Part shown: one piece after another, positions 8,111 to 15,259 of the stretch
Layout of the letters: each line of letters opens with the position of its first letter
Position numbering within the stretch: the stretch's first letter is position 1
Assembly: GCA_013285905.1 (NCBI GenBank)
Contig: JABDGU010000020.1
Location: 1 to 32,175 of the forward strand
DNA: 32,175 nt
DNA from: Bacteroidota bacterium
GTDB lineage: Bacteria; Bacteroidota; Bacteroidia; Chitinophagales; Chitinophagaceae
Reading direction: 5' to 3'
Position numbers and translations under genes: made by a program
Notes under the pieces: model-generated
Databases searched by the model: none
What the model saw: the letters and a program-made list of their open reading frames with translations, nothing else
Told to the model about the DNA's origin: nothing

Positions 8111-10225
8111 ATGAAAAAACTGCTTTTCACATTATTGATGCTACCCCTATTGCTTCATGCGCAAAAAAAAACCGGGAATGGGCATCTTGACTCCCTCTTT
8201 AAAGAACTTACAAAGGCAAAAGAAGATACCAATAAAATAAAACTCTTAGATGACATTGCAAACGCTGAAGTATCTATTGACCCTGATTATGGCATTAAAT
8301 GCGGACAACAAGGCCTTGAAATGTGTGCAAAACTAAAATGGGATAGGGGCATTCCCTGGATGTATAGCGATATTGGTGAAAATTATTGGGCAAAATCCGA
8401 TTTCCCTAAAGCGCTGGAATATGATCTTAAGGCCTTGAAAATATATGAAACGCTAAATGATAAAAAAAACCTGGCAGGCGCCCTGAATGATATAAGTGCT
8501 GTTTATCATGCCCAAAGCGATTATCCCAAGGCATTGGAATATGGATTAAAAGCGCTGAAAATATTTGAAGAAACAGGTAATAAAAATGGTGTTTCCTCCA
8601 CCTTAGTTAATATCGGCGCTTACTATTCAGCACAGGCTAATTATCCCAAAGCATTGGACTATGATTTTAAAGCATTAACAGTAAGTGTGGAATTGGGTAA
8701 TAAACAATTGGAAGCTGTTATTACCGGTAATATCGGCAATTTATATTACAGACAGGGAGATACTGCCAAAAAAATGGAATACGACCTTAAATCATTAAAA
8801 ATGTTTGAAGAATTGGGGGATAAACGCAACACAGCGCGGACACTCGGAAATATGGGCGATATTTTCAGGACACAGGGCAATTACCGCCAGGCACTGGAAT
8901 ATTTGTCTAAGGCTTTAAAGATAAATGAAGATATTGGCAATAGGATTGGAGAAGTAGTCAATGTGGGAAATATTGGCACCCTTTATAATGATCAGCATAA
9001 TTACCGGGAAGCACTGGAATATTTATTTAGGGCATTAAAGATGGCAGAAGATATAGACGATAAAAGAGAAAAAGCAATTGATCTGGAGAATATAGGGCTG
9101 TGCTATAATAATATTGCAACCGATACTATAGGGCAAATTGAAAACGCGGCCTTTATACAGGCAGGTGAAAAAACAAATTTGTCTATTTCTATTGAATATT
9201 TAAACAAAGCAATCACATTATTTAAAGAAACAGGCCAACTGGATTACCTGGAACATATATACATCGAGATATCAGAAGAGCAGGCTAAACTTGGCAAGTA
9301 TAAAGAGGCTTTGGCGAGTTATCAACAGCATGTACTATACAAAGACTCTGTTTATTCGCAGGCTAACAAGATAAAACTTGCCAATCTTGAGACCCAACGC
9401 GACCTTGACTTAAAAGACAAGGACATAGAAATAAAGAATAAACAACTAGAGATTGACCGACTGGCAGTGATCAAAAAACGTAATGAACGCGGTTTTTTCT
9501 TTATTGGCTTTGTTGCAATTATAGCCATTGGGATTATCATATTCAGCAACTACAAACAAATATCAGCACAGAAAAATGAAGTTGAAAAGCTAAAAGCTGT
9601 TTCGCATGAAAGGACCCGCATAGCCTCAGACATGCATGATGACATGGGTGCGGGGCTCACTTCCATAAGATTGCTAAGCGAACTCGCAAACCTTAAAACG
9701 GATAAGAATAGCGCTGCTAAAGCCGAAATAGAAAAGATCGTGAAATCGGCAGGTGCCCTGTCTGAAAACCTGAAAGAAATTATATGGACAATGAATACGC
9801 AATTTGACAGAATGGAAGATTTCGTTATTTATACAAGAAAATATGCGGTTGAATTTTTTGACAATTCCCCCATCACATTTCAATTCAGCATACCTGCTAA
9901 TATTCCCGAAATAAGTATTAACGGTGAATTAAGACGTAACATCTTTCTCTGTATTAAAGAAGCGTTGAATAATATCATGAAACATTCCAGGGCAACTACC
10001 GCCTCCCTGGCAATTGATATTACAGACAATTTCTTATTGGTAACGATAGAAGACAATGGCATTGGCATCAATTTGAATCAAAATAACAGGTTTGGGAATG
10101 GCTTAAATTCGATAAAAGAAAGGCTCAACAAATTTGCCGGAAAGCTGGAAATTGAGATAAATGACGGTACAAAGCTGTTTATGAAGATTAACATACTTTC
10201 AATCTCAAATATCAGTGCTAGCTAA
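8111..10225 (+). CDS. TPR-repeat sensor histidine kinase (HisKA_3 type)
   Basis: A 704-residue sensor kinase. It has a signal peptide (KKLLFTLLMLPLLLHAQ), a periplasmic array of about seven TPR units (roughly residues 60-345), a helical linker, and one membrane segment near 459-478 (FFFIGFVAIIAIGIIIF). The cytoplasmic kinase follows: HisKA_3 dimerisation helix with H509 in DMHDDMGAGLTS, and an HATPase domain with the N-box around N620 (EALNNIMKHS) and a G-box EDNGIGI near 650. The start at ATG 8111 is chosen because it opens directly into the signal peptide; an in-frame ATG at 8060 would bury it. TPR units are similar enough to give visible 120-bp DNA repetition between about 8400 and 9070. 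The likely partner is the divergent regulator at 7221-7856. The signal sensed is unknown. Confidence 0.92.
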   Translation: MKKLLFTLLMLPLLLHAQKKTGNGHLDSLFKELTKAKEDTNKIKLLDDIANAEVSIDPDYGIKCGQQGLEMCAKLKWDRGIPWMYSDIGENYWAKSDFPKALEYDLKALKIYETLNDKKNLAGALNDISAVYHAQSDYPKALEYGLKALKIFEETGNKNGVSSTLVNIGAYYSAQANYPKALDYDFKALTVSVELGNKQLEAVITGNIGNLYYRQGDTAKKMEYDLKSLKMFEELGDKRNTARTLGNMGDIFRTQGNYRQALEYLSKALKINEDIGNRIGEVVNVGNIGTLYNDQHNYREALEYLFRALKMAEDIDDKREKAIDLENIGLCYNNIATDTIGQIENAAFIQAGEKTNLSISIEYLNKAITLFKETGQLDYLEHIYIEISEEQAKLGKYKEALASYQQHVLYKDSVYSQANKIKLANLETQRDLDLKDKDIEIKNKQLEIDRLAVIKKRNERGFFFIGFVAIIAIGIIIFSNYKQISAQKNEVEKLKAVSHERTRIASDMHDDMGAGLTSIRLLSELANLKTDKNSAAKAEIEKIVKSAGALSENLKEIIWTMNTQFDRMEDFVIYTRKYAVEFFDNSPITFQFSIPANIPEISINGELRRNIFLCIKEALNNIMKHSRATTASLAIDITDNFLLVTIEDNGIGINLNQNNRFGNGLNSIKERLNKFAGKLEIEINDGTKLFMKINILSISNISAS

Positions 10226-10292
10226 ATTGTCTAATATTTATAATTTACTAATGCCTCAATTAGTATTTTAGCGCATTTCAACATAAGATTTT

Positions 10293-10417
10293 AGTCTCAT
10301 AGTTATGCTAGCGTTGCTGACACGTCAGACATGGCCCGCCCGGATGACACAGTCGGACGGGGATAGAATAGAAGTTTCCTAAATTTATCCGAATTTGCTA
10401 AAGGCGGACTTTTGATA
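10293..10417 (+). pseudogene. Interrupted tRNA-Arg(CCU) copy A (pseudogene)
   Basis: Compared with the intact gene at 10499, this copy starts AGTCTCATAGTT and continues with GGATAGAATAGAAGTTTCCT at 10361. The CAAT of the D-loop is replaced by 56 nt (10305-10360) containing a CTGAC-AC-GTCAG hairpin and a REP-like GC-rich hairpin. A second insertion of 25 nt (10383-10407) sits at the 3' edge of the anticodon loop, after which ACTTTTGATA resumes. The T-arm and the 3' acceptor strand are missing. A decayed promoter TATTTTAG lies at 10264, at nearly the same distance as in the intact copy, so the duplicated unit seems to have included the promoter. It cannot make a normal tRNA. Confidence 0.75.
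10335..10361 (-). repeat. REP-like GC-rich hairpin inside tRNA copy A
   Basis: The arms CCCGCCCG (10335-10342) and CGGACGGG (10354-10361) form an 8-bp imperfect inverted repeat with one G/T or C/A pair. Read on the minus strand it is the same family as the hairpin in tRNA copy C: identical arms and a shared CAT before the second arm, with a different short loop. Confidence 0.7.
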
Positions 10418-10447
10418 TCTACCAAGCAAATTTTATTAAATAATTTA

Positions 10448-10479
10448 TTTGCAGGCTTTTGCGTAGAACCCTATTTTTG
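10448..10479 (+). promoter_or_regulatory. Promoter of the tRNA-Arg / GIY-YIG unit
   Basis: TTTG (10448-10451), 20 nt spacer, TATTTTTG (10472-10479): an exact Bacteroidota -33/-7 promoter ending 19 nt before the mature tRNA. It should drive the tRNA and, in the absence of any terminator, the nuclease gene behind it. Confidence 0.75.
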
Positions 10480-10498
10480 CAACTCTTTATTAGATTTT

Positions 10499-10570
10499 GG
10501 TCTCATAGTTCAATGGATAGAATAGAAGTTTCCTAAACTTTTGATACAGGTTCGATTCCTGTTGAGACTA
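10499..10570 (+). tRNA. tRNA-Arg (anticodon CCU)
   Basis: A complete 72-nt cloverleaf. Acceptor GGTCTCA pairs with TGAGACT (G1-U72 wobble, otherwise Watson-Crick). D-stem GTTC/GAAT, anticodon stem GAAGT/ACTTT with loop TTCCTAA (anticodon CCT), short variable loop TGAT, T-stem ACAGG/CCTGT with loop TTCGATT, discriminator A. CCA is not encoded, as is common in this phylum. It reads AGG codons. It has its own strong promoter at 10448 and is followed after 14 nt by the start codon of a GIY-YIG nuclease, so its 3' trailer is the nuclease mRNA. Two broken copies of the same tRNA lie on either side. Confidence 0.95.
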
Positions 10571-10584
10571 CTAAAATAAAAGCA

Positions 10585-10827
10585 ATGTTTTATGCTTATG
10601 TGTTGAAAAGCCTCAACCATGATTATTTTTACAAAGGACATTGTGAGAAGATTGATGTTAGGCTAAAAGAACATAATGCCGGCATAACAAAGTCGATTAA
10701 GCCCTATATTCCATTTAAAGTTATTTATTTTGAAGAGTTTGGCACAAAGGAAGAAGCAATAAAAAGAGAAAAATATTTTAAGACATCTGTAGGCAGGCGA
10801 TATTTAAAAACAAAATTGGTCGCATAG
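10585..10827 (+). CDS. Small GIY-YIG nuclease (UPF0213/URI-like)
   Basis: An 80-residue single-domain GIY-YIG protein. The family core is visible: YAYVLKS (3-9), FYKG (15-18, the YIG position), R26 in the helix DVRLKEHN, EEFGTKEEAI (50-59), and the metal-binding glutamate in KREKYFK (E62). The catalytic Tyr, Arg and Glu positions are all present, so nuclease activity is plausible. Length is normal for these stand-alone domains, which lack a separate DNA-binding domain. The start codon is 14 nt after the tRNA-Arg 3' end. The last three codons and the stop (GTC GCA TAG) coincide with the 5' end of the second tRNA copy (GGTCGCATAG). There is no separate promoter, so expression probably depends on the tRNA promoter and on 3' processing of the tRNA. 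The target is unknown. Confidence 0.9.
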   Translation: MFYAYVLKSLNHDYFYKGHCEKIDVRLKEHNAGITKSIKPYIPFKVIYFEEFGTKEEAIKREKYFKTSVGRRYLKTKLVA

Positions 10828-10935
10828 TTCTATTTCGGTTTGCAGACGCATTTGGGCGGAGAAGTTTCCTGAATTTTTGATACCCGTCCGAACGGTTTTC
10901 ATCCGGGCGGGCAGGTTCGATTCCTGTCGGGACTA
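10818..10935 (+). pseudogene. Interrupted tRNA-Arg(CCU) copy C (pseudogene or unusual tRNA)
   Basis: A second copy begins GGTCGCATAGTTC inside the end of the nuclease gene. The D-loop region is replaced by 30 unrelated nt (10831-10860; the intact copy has 13). The anticodon arm GAAGTTTCCTGAATTTT follows, then TGATA. A 29-nt GC-rich hairpin (10883-10911) is inserted at the junction of variable loop and T-stem, and CAGGTTCGATTCCTG and CGGGACT-A complete the 3' side. The acceptor keeps five of seven pairs (mismatches at 5/68 and 7/66). The hairpin could stack as a long variable arm, with G49-U65 keeping the T-stem, but the D-arm is poor. I call it a pseudogene with moderate confidence. Confidence 0.78.
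10883..10911 (+). repeat. REP-like GC-rich hairpin inside tRNA copy C
   Basis: Arms CCCGTCCG (10883-10890) and CGGGCGGG (10904-10911) pair over 8 bp with one T-G wobble around a 13-nt loop. Inserted between TGATA and CAGG of the tRNA, it is opposite in orientation to the related hairpin at 10335. Confidence 0.75.
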
Positions 10936-10943
10936 CCTGACCG

Positions 10944-10978
10944 GAAATGTCAGCACCATTGCTGGCATTTCTTTTTTT
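10944..10978 (+). terminator. Rho-independent terminator of the tRNA/nuclease unit
   Basis: A 12-bp stem (GAAATGTCAGCA with TGCTGGCATTTC, one T-G wobble) and CCAT loop are followed by seven T's. It lies just past tRNA copy C and ends the unit that starts at 10448. Confidence 0.92.
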
Positions 10979-11091
10979 CGCTCCTTGAAGGCATTGCAAA
11001 TAATATGCAATAAATTAAATATTTAAAAAGATGGGCTAACAAAAACTGCCCTTTTGTTTAGCAGCACTTTCTGAAAAATACGTAATTTGTT

Positions 11092-11099
11092 TATATTTG
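11092..11099 (+). promoter_or_regulatory. -7 element for the propeller lipoprotein gene
   Basis: TATATTTG is an exact TAnnTTTG, 25 nt before the start codon. TTTC at 11068, 20 nt upstream, is a possible weak -33 box. Confidence 0.55.
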
Positions 11100-11124
11100 T
11101 TTTGTTTGATAAAACAGTCACGAG

Positions 11125-12417
11125 ATGATGACATATAAAACCCTTACAGCTTTCTTTCTGGTCATAGTATCTTTTGTTTCCTGCAAAAGGATTGAAAACG
11201 TTCCTTTGCCAGGCTCTAATAATAACCATACCACTCCGCTTGGACCTATTGTGTTGCAACCGTTAGTAATTTCAGGGAATCATGTCACACTGAACTGGAC
11301 CAAACTGGACAGTAGTCAGATAAGCAGCTATTGCATTGTAAAATGCACCGATACCATGCTGGAAGAATACCCCTATATCGATACAATTGTAGTTAGCAAT
11401 ACCCTTAACTCATATGTGGACAGCATGCCCTTTGACCAATATGCACAATATTTTGTGATAGCAAAGCAACCCGGCATAAACTATGGCCTTTGGCCGGTAA
11501 GCAATAAGCAAACATGCGTAAAGGCCGGCCCCAATACTATTCTGATGAACCCTGTCAATGCACTGTATGATAAGAGTAGCCATTACCTGTATGTTTTTGG
11601 AACCAACAATAACATTGTACTGTATGATGTGTTCAATAAACAAATTCTGCAACAAATAAGCACTAATGCAACAACAATGGGACACGGGGATGTGGGCACT
11701 TATAATGGCACAAGAGAATTATATGTGCCAAGGTATGATGGATGGATTTATATTTATGATGCAACAACGCTGAGCCTGATAGACCAGGTAAATGTGGGTG
11801 GGGATTTATGGGATGTGACCTACAACAATGGTGTTTTGTTTGTAAGTGCCCTTGAAGGAAATGTAAGCTCTTACAGCCGTCAAACGAAAACTCAAATAAG
11901 CCAGAAAGATATCTACCTTTTTGCACCGCGGATGAAACTGATACCCGGAACTAATTCAAAATTTTGGGGGCTTGACGAGGATAATATTGTTGCCTTCAAT
12001 ATCAGCTTTGACGCAATGGGAAACTATGACAGCACAAGACAACTATCTGAAAACAGCCATTATGTAGGAGCCCAGACGTTTGCAGTATATGCTGACGGAA
12101 GCGGTTTTATAAGTGGCAGCAAAGGTAATATCTTTAACAGCGACCTCAGTTTTAAGTCCTCGCTGCAAAGCGGCAACCTTACATTCACAAACTTTGACCT
12201 TGACGATGCCGGCCGTGTGATCTATGGAGCTGTTTATAACAATAAAATCATACAGGGCTATTCAATGGATAATTATCAATTGTCCAGAACGATCAATACA
12301 CAGGGCTACCCTTTCAATATATTCTACGACAACGGATCTGTAATATGTCTGAGTACGTTTTATCCTAATCAGCAGGACAATAACTTAAATCCCTATTGCC
12401 GCGTAGACCAATACTAG
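11125..12417 (+). CDS. Lipoprotein with Fn3-like domain and propeller-like region
   Basis: A 430-residue probable lipoprotein: the signal LTAFFLVIVSFVSC gives lipidated Cys20. An N-terminal segment (about residues 45-130, with ISGNHVTLNWTKLDSSQISSY) resembles a fibronectin type III domain. The remainder (about 140-425) has regularly spaced strands such as HYLYVFGTNNNIVLYDV, ELYVPRYDGWIYIYDATT and GVLFVSALEGNVSSYS, typical of a YncE-like beta-propeller. No catalytic residues are recognisable. It probably sits on the outer membrane as a binding or structural lipoprotein. Two ATG codons (11125, 11128) are adjacent and the choice does not affect the product materially. The next gene lies 52 nt downstream with a promoter candidate of its own. 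Confidence 0.75.
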   Translation: MMTYKTLTAFFLVIVSFVSCKRIENVPLPGSNNNHTTPLGPIVLQPLVISGNHVTLNWTKLDSSQISSYCIVKCTDTMLEEYPYIDTIVVSNTLNSYVDSMPFDQYAQYFVIAKQPGINYGLWPVSNKQTCVKAGPNTILMNPVNALYDKSSHYLYVFGTNNNIVLYDVFNKQILQQISTNATTMGHGDVGTYNGTRELYVPRYDGWIYIYDATTLSLIDQVNVGGDLWDVTYNNGVLFVSALEGNVSSYSRQTKTQISQKDIYLFAPRMKLIPGTNSKFWGLDEDNIVAFNISFDAMGNYDSTRQLSENSHYVGAQTFAVYADGSGFISGSKGNIFNSDLSFKSSLQSGNLTFTNFDLDDAGRVIYGAVYNNKIIQGYSMDNYQLSRTINTQGYPFNIFYDNGSVICLSTFYPNQQDNNLNPYCRVDQY

Positions 12418-12419
12418 AA

Positions 12420-12449
12420 TTTGTGGTTCCTTTTTCAATAGTATATTTA
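12420..12449 (+). promoter_or_regulatory. Possible promoter of the 12470 gene
   Basis: TTTG (12420-12423), 18 nt, then TATATTTA (12442-12449), one base off TAnnTTTG. The spacing is slightly short. It sits directly after the preceding stop codon. Confidence 0.4.
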
Positions 12450-12469
12450 CAAGGAAAAAAAAATAAAAA

Positions 12470-13075
12470 ATGAAAAAAGCGGCATCTTGTCTTACAGTAT
12501 TTATGATGCTAGCCTGTTTTCAACCTTTACGGGCACAGAGCACCGGGTATAGTGGTAGAACTTCGGCTGTTGATGTTCCTTTTTATATAGGTTTCAGTAC
12601 CGGTATCAACAACGAATGTGGTTTACTGGGCTTGAACCTTGAATTACCTTTAGCTAATGCCTTTTCACTAGGTGCCGGAATCGGGGAAGGTAGCTGGGGG
12701 TATAAAACATATGGCGAAGCGCGGTATTATTTCGACGCGGACAAAAAAGGATGGGCTTTAGGAGCCGGCCTTAGCTATAGCACCGGCGCAACAAACGTGC
12801 CACTAAGTCTTGAAACAACAAACAGTAATTCTGAAAAAGTAATTTTGACATTACAATCGGTAACAAACCTTTTTTTCACAGCCTATAAATTCTATAATCT
12901 TGGCCACAGTGGCAAAAACAGGTTTTACCTGGAGCTGGGCTATGCTGCACCACTAGGCGCGGCAAAGTATACAGTAACATCGGGCCAGACATTGACTCAG
13001 AACAGCGAGAATGTTCTGAAAATTATTTCACCGGGCGGTTTAGAATTTGGGCTGGGCTTTTCTTTTGGTCTTTGA
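12470..13075 (+). CDS. Outer-membrane-like beta-strand protein (paralogue of 19581-20210)
   Basis: A 201-residue exported protein of unknown function: signal peptide (MKKAASCLTVFMMLACF, cleaved near LRAQ), then alternating amphipathic strands such as FYIGFSTGINNECGLLGLNL, FSLGAGIGEGSWGYKTYGEA and GWALGAGLSYSTGA, ending in LEFGLGFSFGL. The terminal aromatic/hydrophobic strand is what outer-membrane barrels usually show. It is clearly related to the protein encoded at 19581-20210: both share STGINN, a GxGxGxW-like strand, a YY segment and a GLxYxTG strand at matching spacing. The cysteine in LACF is within the signal but does not make a good lipobox. Neighbours give no functional hint. Confidence 0.7.
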   Translation: MKKAASCLTVFMMLACFQPLRAQSTGYSGRTSAVDVPFYIGFSTGINNECGLLGLNLELPLANAFSLGAGIGEGSWGYKTYGEARYYFDADKKGWALGAGLSYSTGATNVPLSLETTNSNSEKVILTLQSVTNLFFTAYKFYNLGHSGKNRFYLELGYAAPLGAAKYTVTSGQTLTQNSENVLKIISPGGLEFGLGFSFGL

Positions 13076-13136
13076 TAAAATCAGCTCACATTGCCCCCGC
13101 TGGACGTACAAATATATAAATTCAAAGAAATTAAAC

Positions 13137-13179
13137 GCCCCCAATTTTGTAGTTCTAAATTTTTTAGACCTTTGAGGGC
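13137..13179. terminator. Probable bidirectional terminator
   Basis: Outer arms GCCCCCAA (13137-13144) and TTGAGGGC (13172-13179) pair with one mismatch. An inner hairpin TCTAAA-TTT-TTTAGA lies at 13154-13168. It stands between the convergent genes ending at 13075 and 13199. Confidence 0.5.
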
Positions 13180-13198
13180 ATATCAGAATAAATACTTA

Positions 13199-14125
13199 CT
13201 AAGCCTCAGTACCCGATGAATTAGGTAATTCCTTAGCCTCTTTCTTAATAATGAATACTGCATTTCTGTAGGGCTCAATACCCCCGCCTATTTTCAAAGC
13301 ATATTCTTTGGTAAACTCTGCCCCAAAATACAGGATTACCGAAGAGTAATACACCCACGACAAAATAATAATGAACGAGGCTGCTGTTCCGTATATGATT
13401 CCCAGGTTTGAATTACCGAGGTAAACGCCTATCAAAAACTTACCCAGTAAAAACAATGCGCCCGTAAAACCCGCCCCCACAAATGCATCTTTCCATTTTA
13501 TCAAAGCATCCGGAAGCACTTTATAGATCACCGCAAACAAGCCCGATATTACTACATATAGCAGTACGACGTTTAATGTCTTAAAAACAACAAGGGTAGC
13601 CCCGGTGTAATACATCAGCAACCTGGCCGTAAGCACATCAACCGTTGTATTGACGAATAAAGATACGATCAGTAAAAACCCTAAGCCCATAACAAGGGAA
13701 AACGACAGAAAACGGTTTCTTAAATATTCCAGCCAGCCCCTTTTAGGTTTAGGCTTTATGGAGAATATATAATTAATGGAATCCTGTATCTCCGCAAATA
13801 CTCCGCTCGCTCCTATTACCAACACGATACTGCCGATTATCGTGTATTTAGATGCGGTATTCTGCTCCTGCATGTTTTGTATTATTTTCAATACTTGCTG
13901 TGCTCCTTGCTGCCCTATCAGGCTGCTTATCTCGTCATATATTTTCAAAGTGATGGTTTGCTTTTCAAAGAACAACCCGGCTACCGAAATAATAACAAGC
14001 AAAAACGGCCCTATGGCAAAGACCGTGTAGAAAGCAAGTGACGAACACAATTTTATAGCATTATCAGATATAAATTCTGAACCAGCATTTTTTAAAATTT
14101 TAAAATACTCAAGAGGCTTTAACAT
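13199..14125 (-). CDS. YihY/virulence factor BrkB family membrane protein
   Basis: A 308-residue inner-membrane protein of the YihY/BrkB family (once wrongly called ribonuclease BN). The family start is visible: SDNAIKLCSSLAFYTVFAIGPFLLVIISVAGLFF (given as SLAFYTVFAIGP, residues 29-40, then the first membrane segment). Further segments are about 93-108, 135-160, 180-205, 215-235 and 245-270, so five or six helices in all. Conserved motifs such as GASGVFAEIQDSIN and YKVLPDALIKWKDAFVGAGF are present. The molecular function of the family is not settled. A polar tail follows the last helix. It is divergent from phaB, with a 338-bp intergenic region between. Confidence 0.9.
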   Translation of the reverse strand: MLKPLEYFKILKNAGSEFISDNAIKLCSSLAFYTVFAIGPFLLVIISVAGLFFEKQTITLKIYDEISSLIGQQGAQQVLKIIQNMQEQNTASKYTIIGSIVLVIGASGVFAEIQDSINYIFSIKPKPKRGWLEYLRNRFLSFSLVMGLGFLLIVSLFVNTTVDVLTARLLMYYTGATLVVFKTLNVVLLYVVISGLFAVIYKVLPDALIKWKDAFVGAGFTGALFLLGKFLIGVYLGNSNLGIIYGTAASFIIILSWVYYSSVILYFGAEFTKEYALKIGGGIEPYRNAVFIIKKEAKELPNSSGTEA

Positions 14126-14415
14126 GATCCGTGGGGTTGAAATATTAAATTTGCAGGAGTGTAAATCCCTCTTTGTTTATACATTGACTATCATTTAACA
14201 GGCAAATTTTGTTCCAGCCCCCCTATTCTGTCCACCTCATCCAAACAAAGATGCACAATTGCACCATATATCTTCTTACACACCCCGTGCTCTTATTTAC
14301 ATAATTCCCACATTCTCTGCCACATCGGGTATTGAAATATATTTGCAGCATCATAAATATTTCTTAAATAATTATTATTTTGTGTATTCATGGGTAAATG
14401 CTGGCTTAGGCTTTA
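14126..14415. other. Divergent intergenic region, brkB-like / phaB
   Basis: No gene is convincing here. An open frame on + from 14259 runs into phaB in another frame and has no family likeness. The stretch is AT-rich in its second half and leads to the phaB -7 box at 14416. No clear promoter for the minus-strand gene was found. Confidence 0.5.
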
Positions 14416-14423
14416 TACTTTTG
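14416..14423 (+). promoter_or_regulatory. -7 element of phaB
   Basis: TACTTTTG is an exact TAnnTTTG, 40 nt upstream of the phaB start codon. There is no TTTG at the expected -33 distance. Confidence 0.55.
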
Positions 14424-14463
14424 CGCCCGGTTAGAAAAACAATCCTTTTTAAAATCTCCCTTT

Positions 14464-15210
14464 ATGGATACACAGAACAAATATGTAGCGCTTGTAACAG
14501 GCGGCACAGGCGGACTTGGCACTGACATGTGCAAGCAACTTGCACACGATGGCTATCATGTAATAGCCAATTACCAAAACCAGGAAAAAGCCGAAAAATG
14601 GCTTGCCCGTATGAAAGAAGAGGGCTACGAATTTGACATGTACCAGGCCGATGTAAGCGACTTCGACGCCGTTGCCGCTATGATAGCAAAGATAGAAAAA
14701 GAAACTGCCCCCATAGATATACTTGTTAACAATGCAGGTATCACCCGCGATGGCCAGTTCCGTAAAATGACCCCTCAGAACTGGGACATGGTTATCAAGA
14801 CCAACCTCTACAGCGTTTTTAACTGCACCCGCAATGTTATCAACCAGATGTGCGACCGCAATTATGGCCGCATCATCAATATATCATCCGTAAACGGGCA
14901 GCGCGGGCAGTTTGGCCAGGCCAACTACTCTGCTGCAAAAGCCGGCATACACGGTTTCACCAAGACCCTCGCCATGGAAGTGGCCCGTAAAGGCGTTACT
15001 GTCAACACTATTTATCCCGGCTATATAGGCACCGACATGGTTATGGCTGTGGCAGAAGAAGTAAGGAATAAGATCGTTGCCGAGATACCTATAGGCCGCT
15101 TAGGTGGTACCGAAGAGATAGCGCACCTGGTGTCTTTCCTTGCATCAAAAGAAGCCAGCTTTATTACCGGCGCCAATTATGCAATTAACGGCGGTCAGCA
15201 CGTTTATTAA
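14464..15210 (+). CDS. phaB: Acetoacetyl-CoA reductase (short-chain dehydrogenase)
   Basis: An NADPH-type short-chain dehydrogenase of 248 aa. The features of acetoacetyl-CoA reductases (PhaB/PhbB) are distinct from generic FabG: the opening ALVTGGTGGLGTDMC (Rossmann glycines at 13-19), NNAGITRDGQFRKM, the long ISSVNGQRGQFGQANYSAAK active-site stretch (S142, Y155, K159), and the C-terminus GANYAINGGQH. It reduces acetoacetyl-CoA to 3-hydroxybutyryl-CoA, normally for polyhydroxybutyrate synthesis. No phaA, phaC or phasin gene is visible in the window, so the pathway role is not confirmed by context, and a FabG-like role is possible. It is monocistronic, with a promoter at 14416 and a terminator at 15260. 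Confidence 0.88.
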   Translation: MDTQNKYVALVTGGTGGLGTDMCKQLAHDGYHVIANYQNQEKAEKWLARMKEEGYEFDMYQADVSDFDAVAAMIAKIEKETAPIDILVNNAGITRDGQFRKMTPQNWDMVIKTNLYSVFNCTRNVINQMCDRNYGRIINISSVNGQRGQFGQANYSAAKAGIHGFTKTLAMEVARKGVTVNTIYPGYIGTDMVMAVAEEVRNKIVAEIPIGRLGGTEEIAHLVSFLASKEASFITGANYAINGGQHVY

Positions 15211-15249
15211 ACCTCAGCCCGTCGCTCTCCATAAATGGAGAGGGTGACA
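15211..15249. repeat. REP-like palindrome after phaB
   Basis: CTCTCCAT (15225-15232), AA, ATGGAGAG (15235-15242) is a perfect 8-bp hairpin flanked by CCTCAGCCC and GGTGAC. This resembles a short dispersed palindrome I recall from Bacteroidota intergenic regions. It lacks a T-run, so it is not itself a terminator. Confidence 0.5.
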
Positions 15250-15259
15250 TAATTTGCTC

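Noticed and set aside
10293-10417. Group I intron in tRNA copy A
   Set aside because: Insertions are only 25 and 56 nt, far too short for a group I intron, and the tRNA lacks its T-arm and 3' acceptor.
10778-10999. 73-codon minus-strand frame across tRNA copy C
   Set aside because: It is the reverse complement of the tRNA pseudogene and hairpin (reading GIEPARP and similar), a common artefact over tRNA sequences.
14259-14525. 88-codon plus-strand frame upstream of phaB
   Set aside because: It runs into phaB out of frame across the phaB promoter and has no recognisable features.
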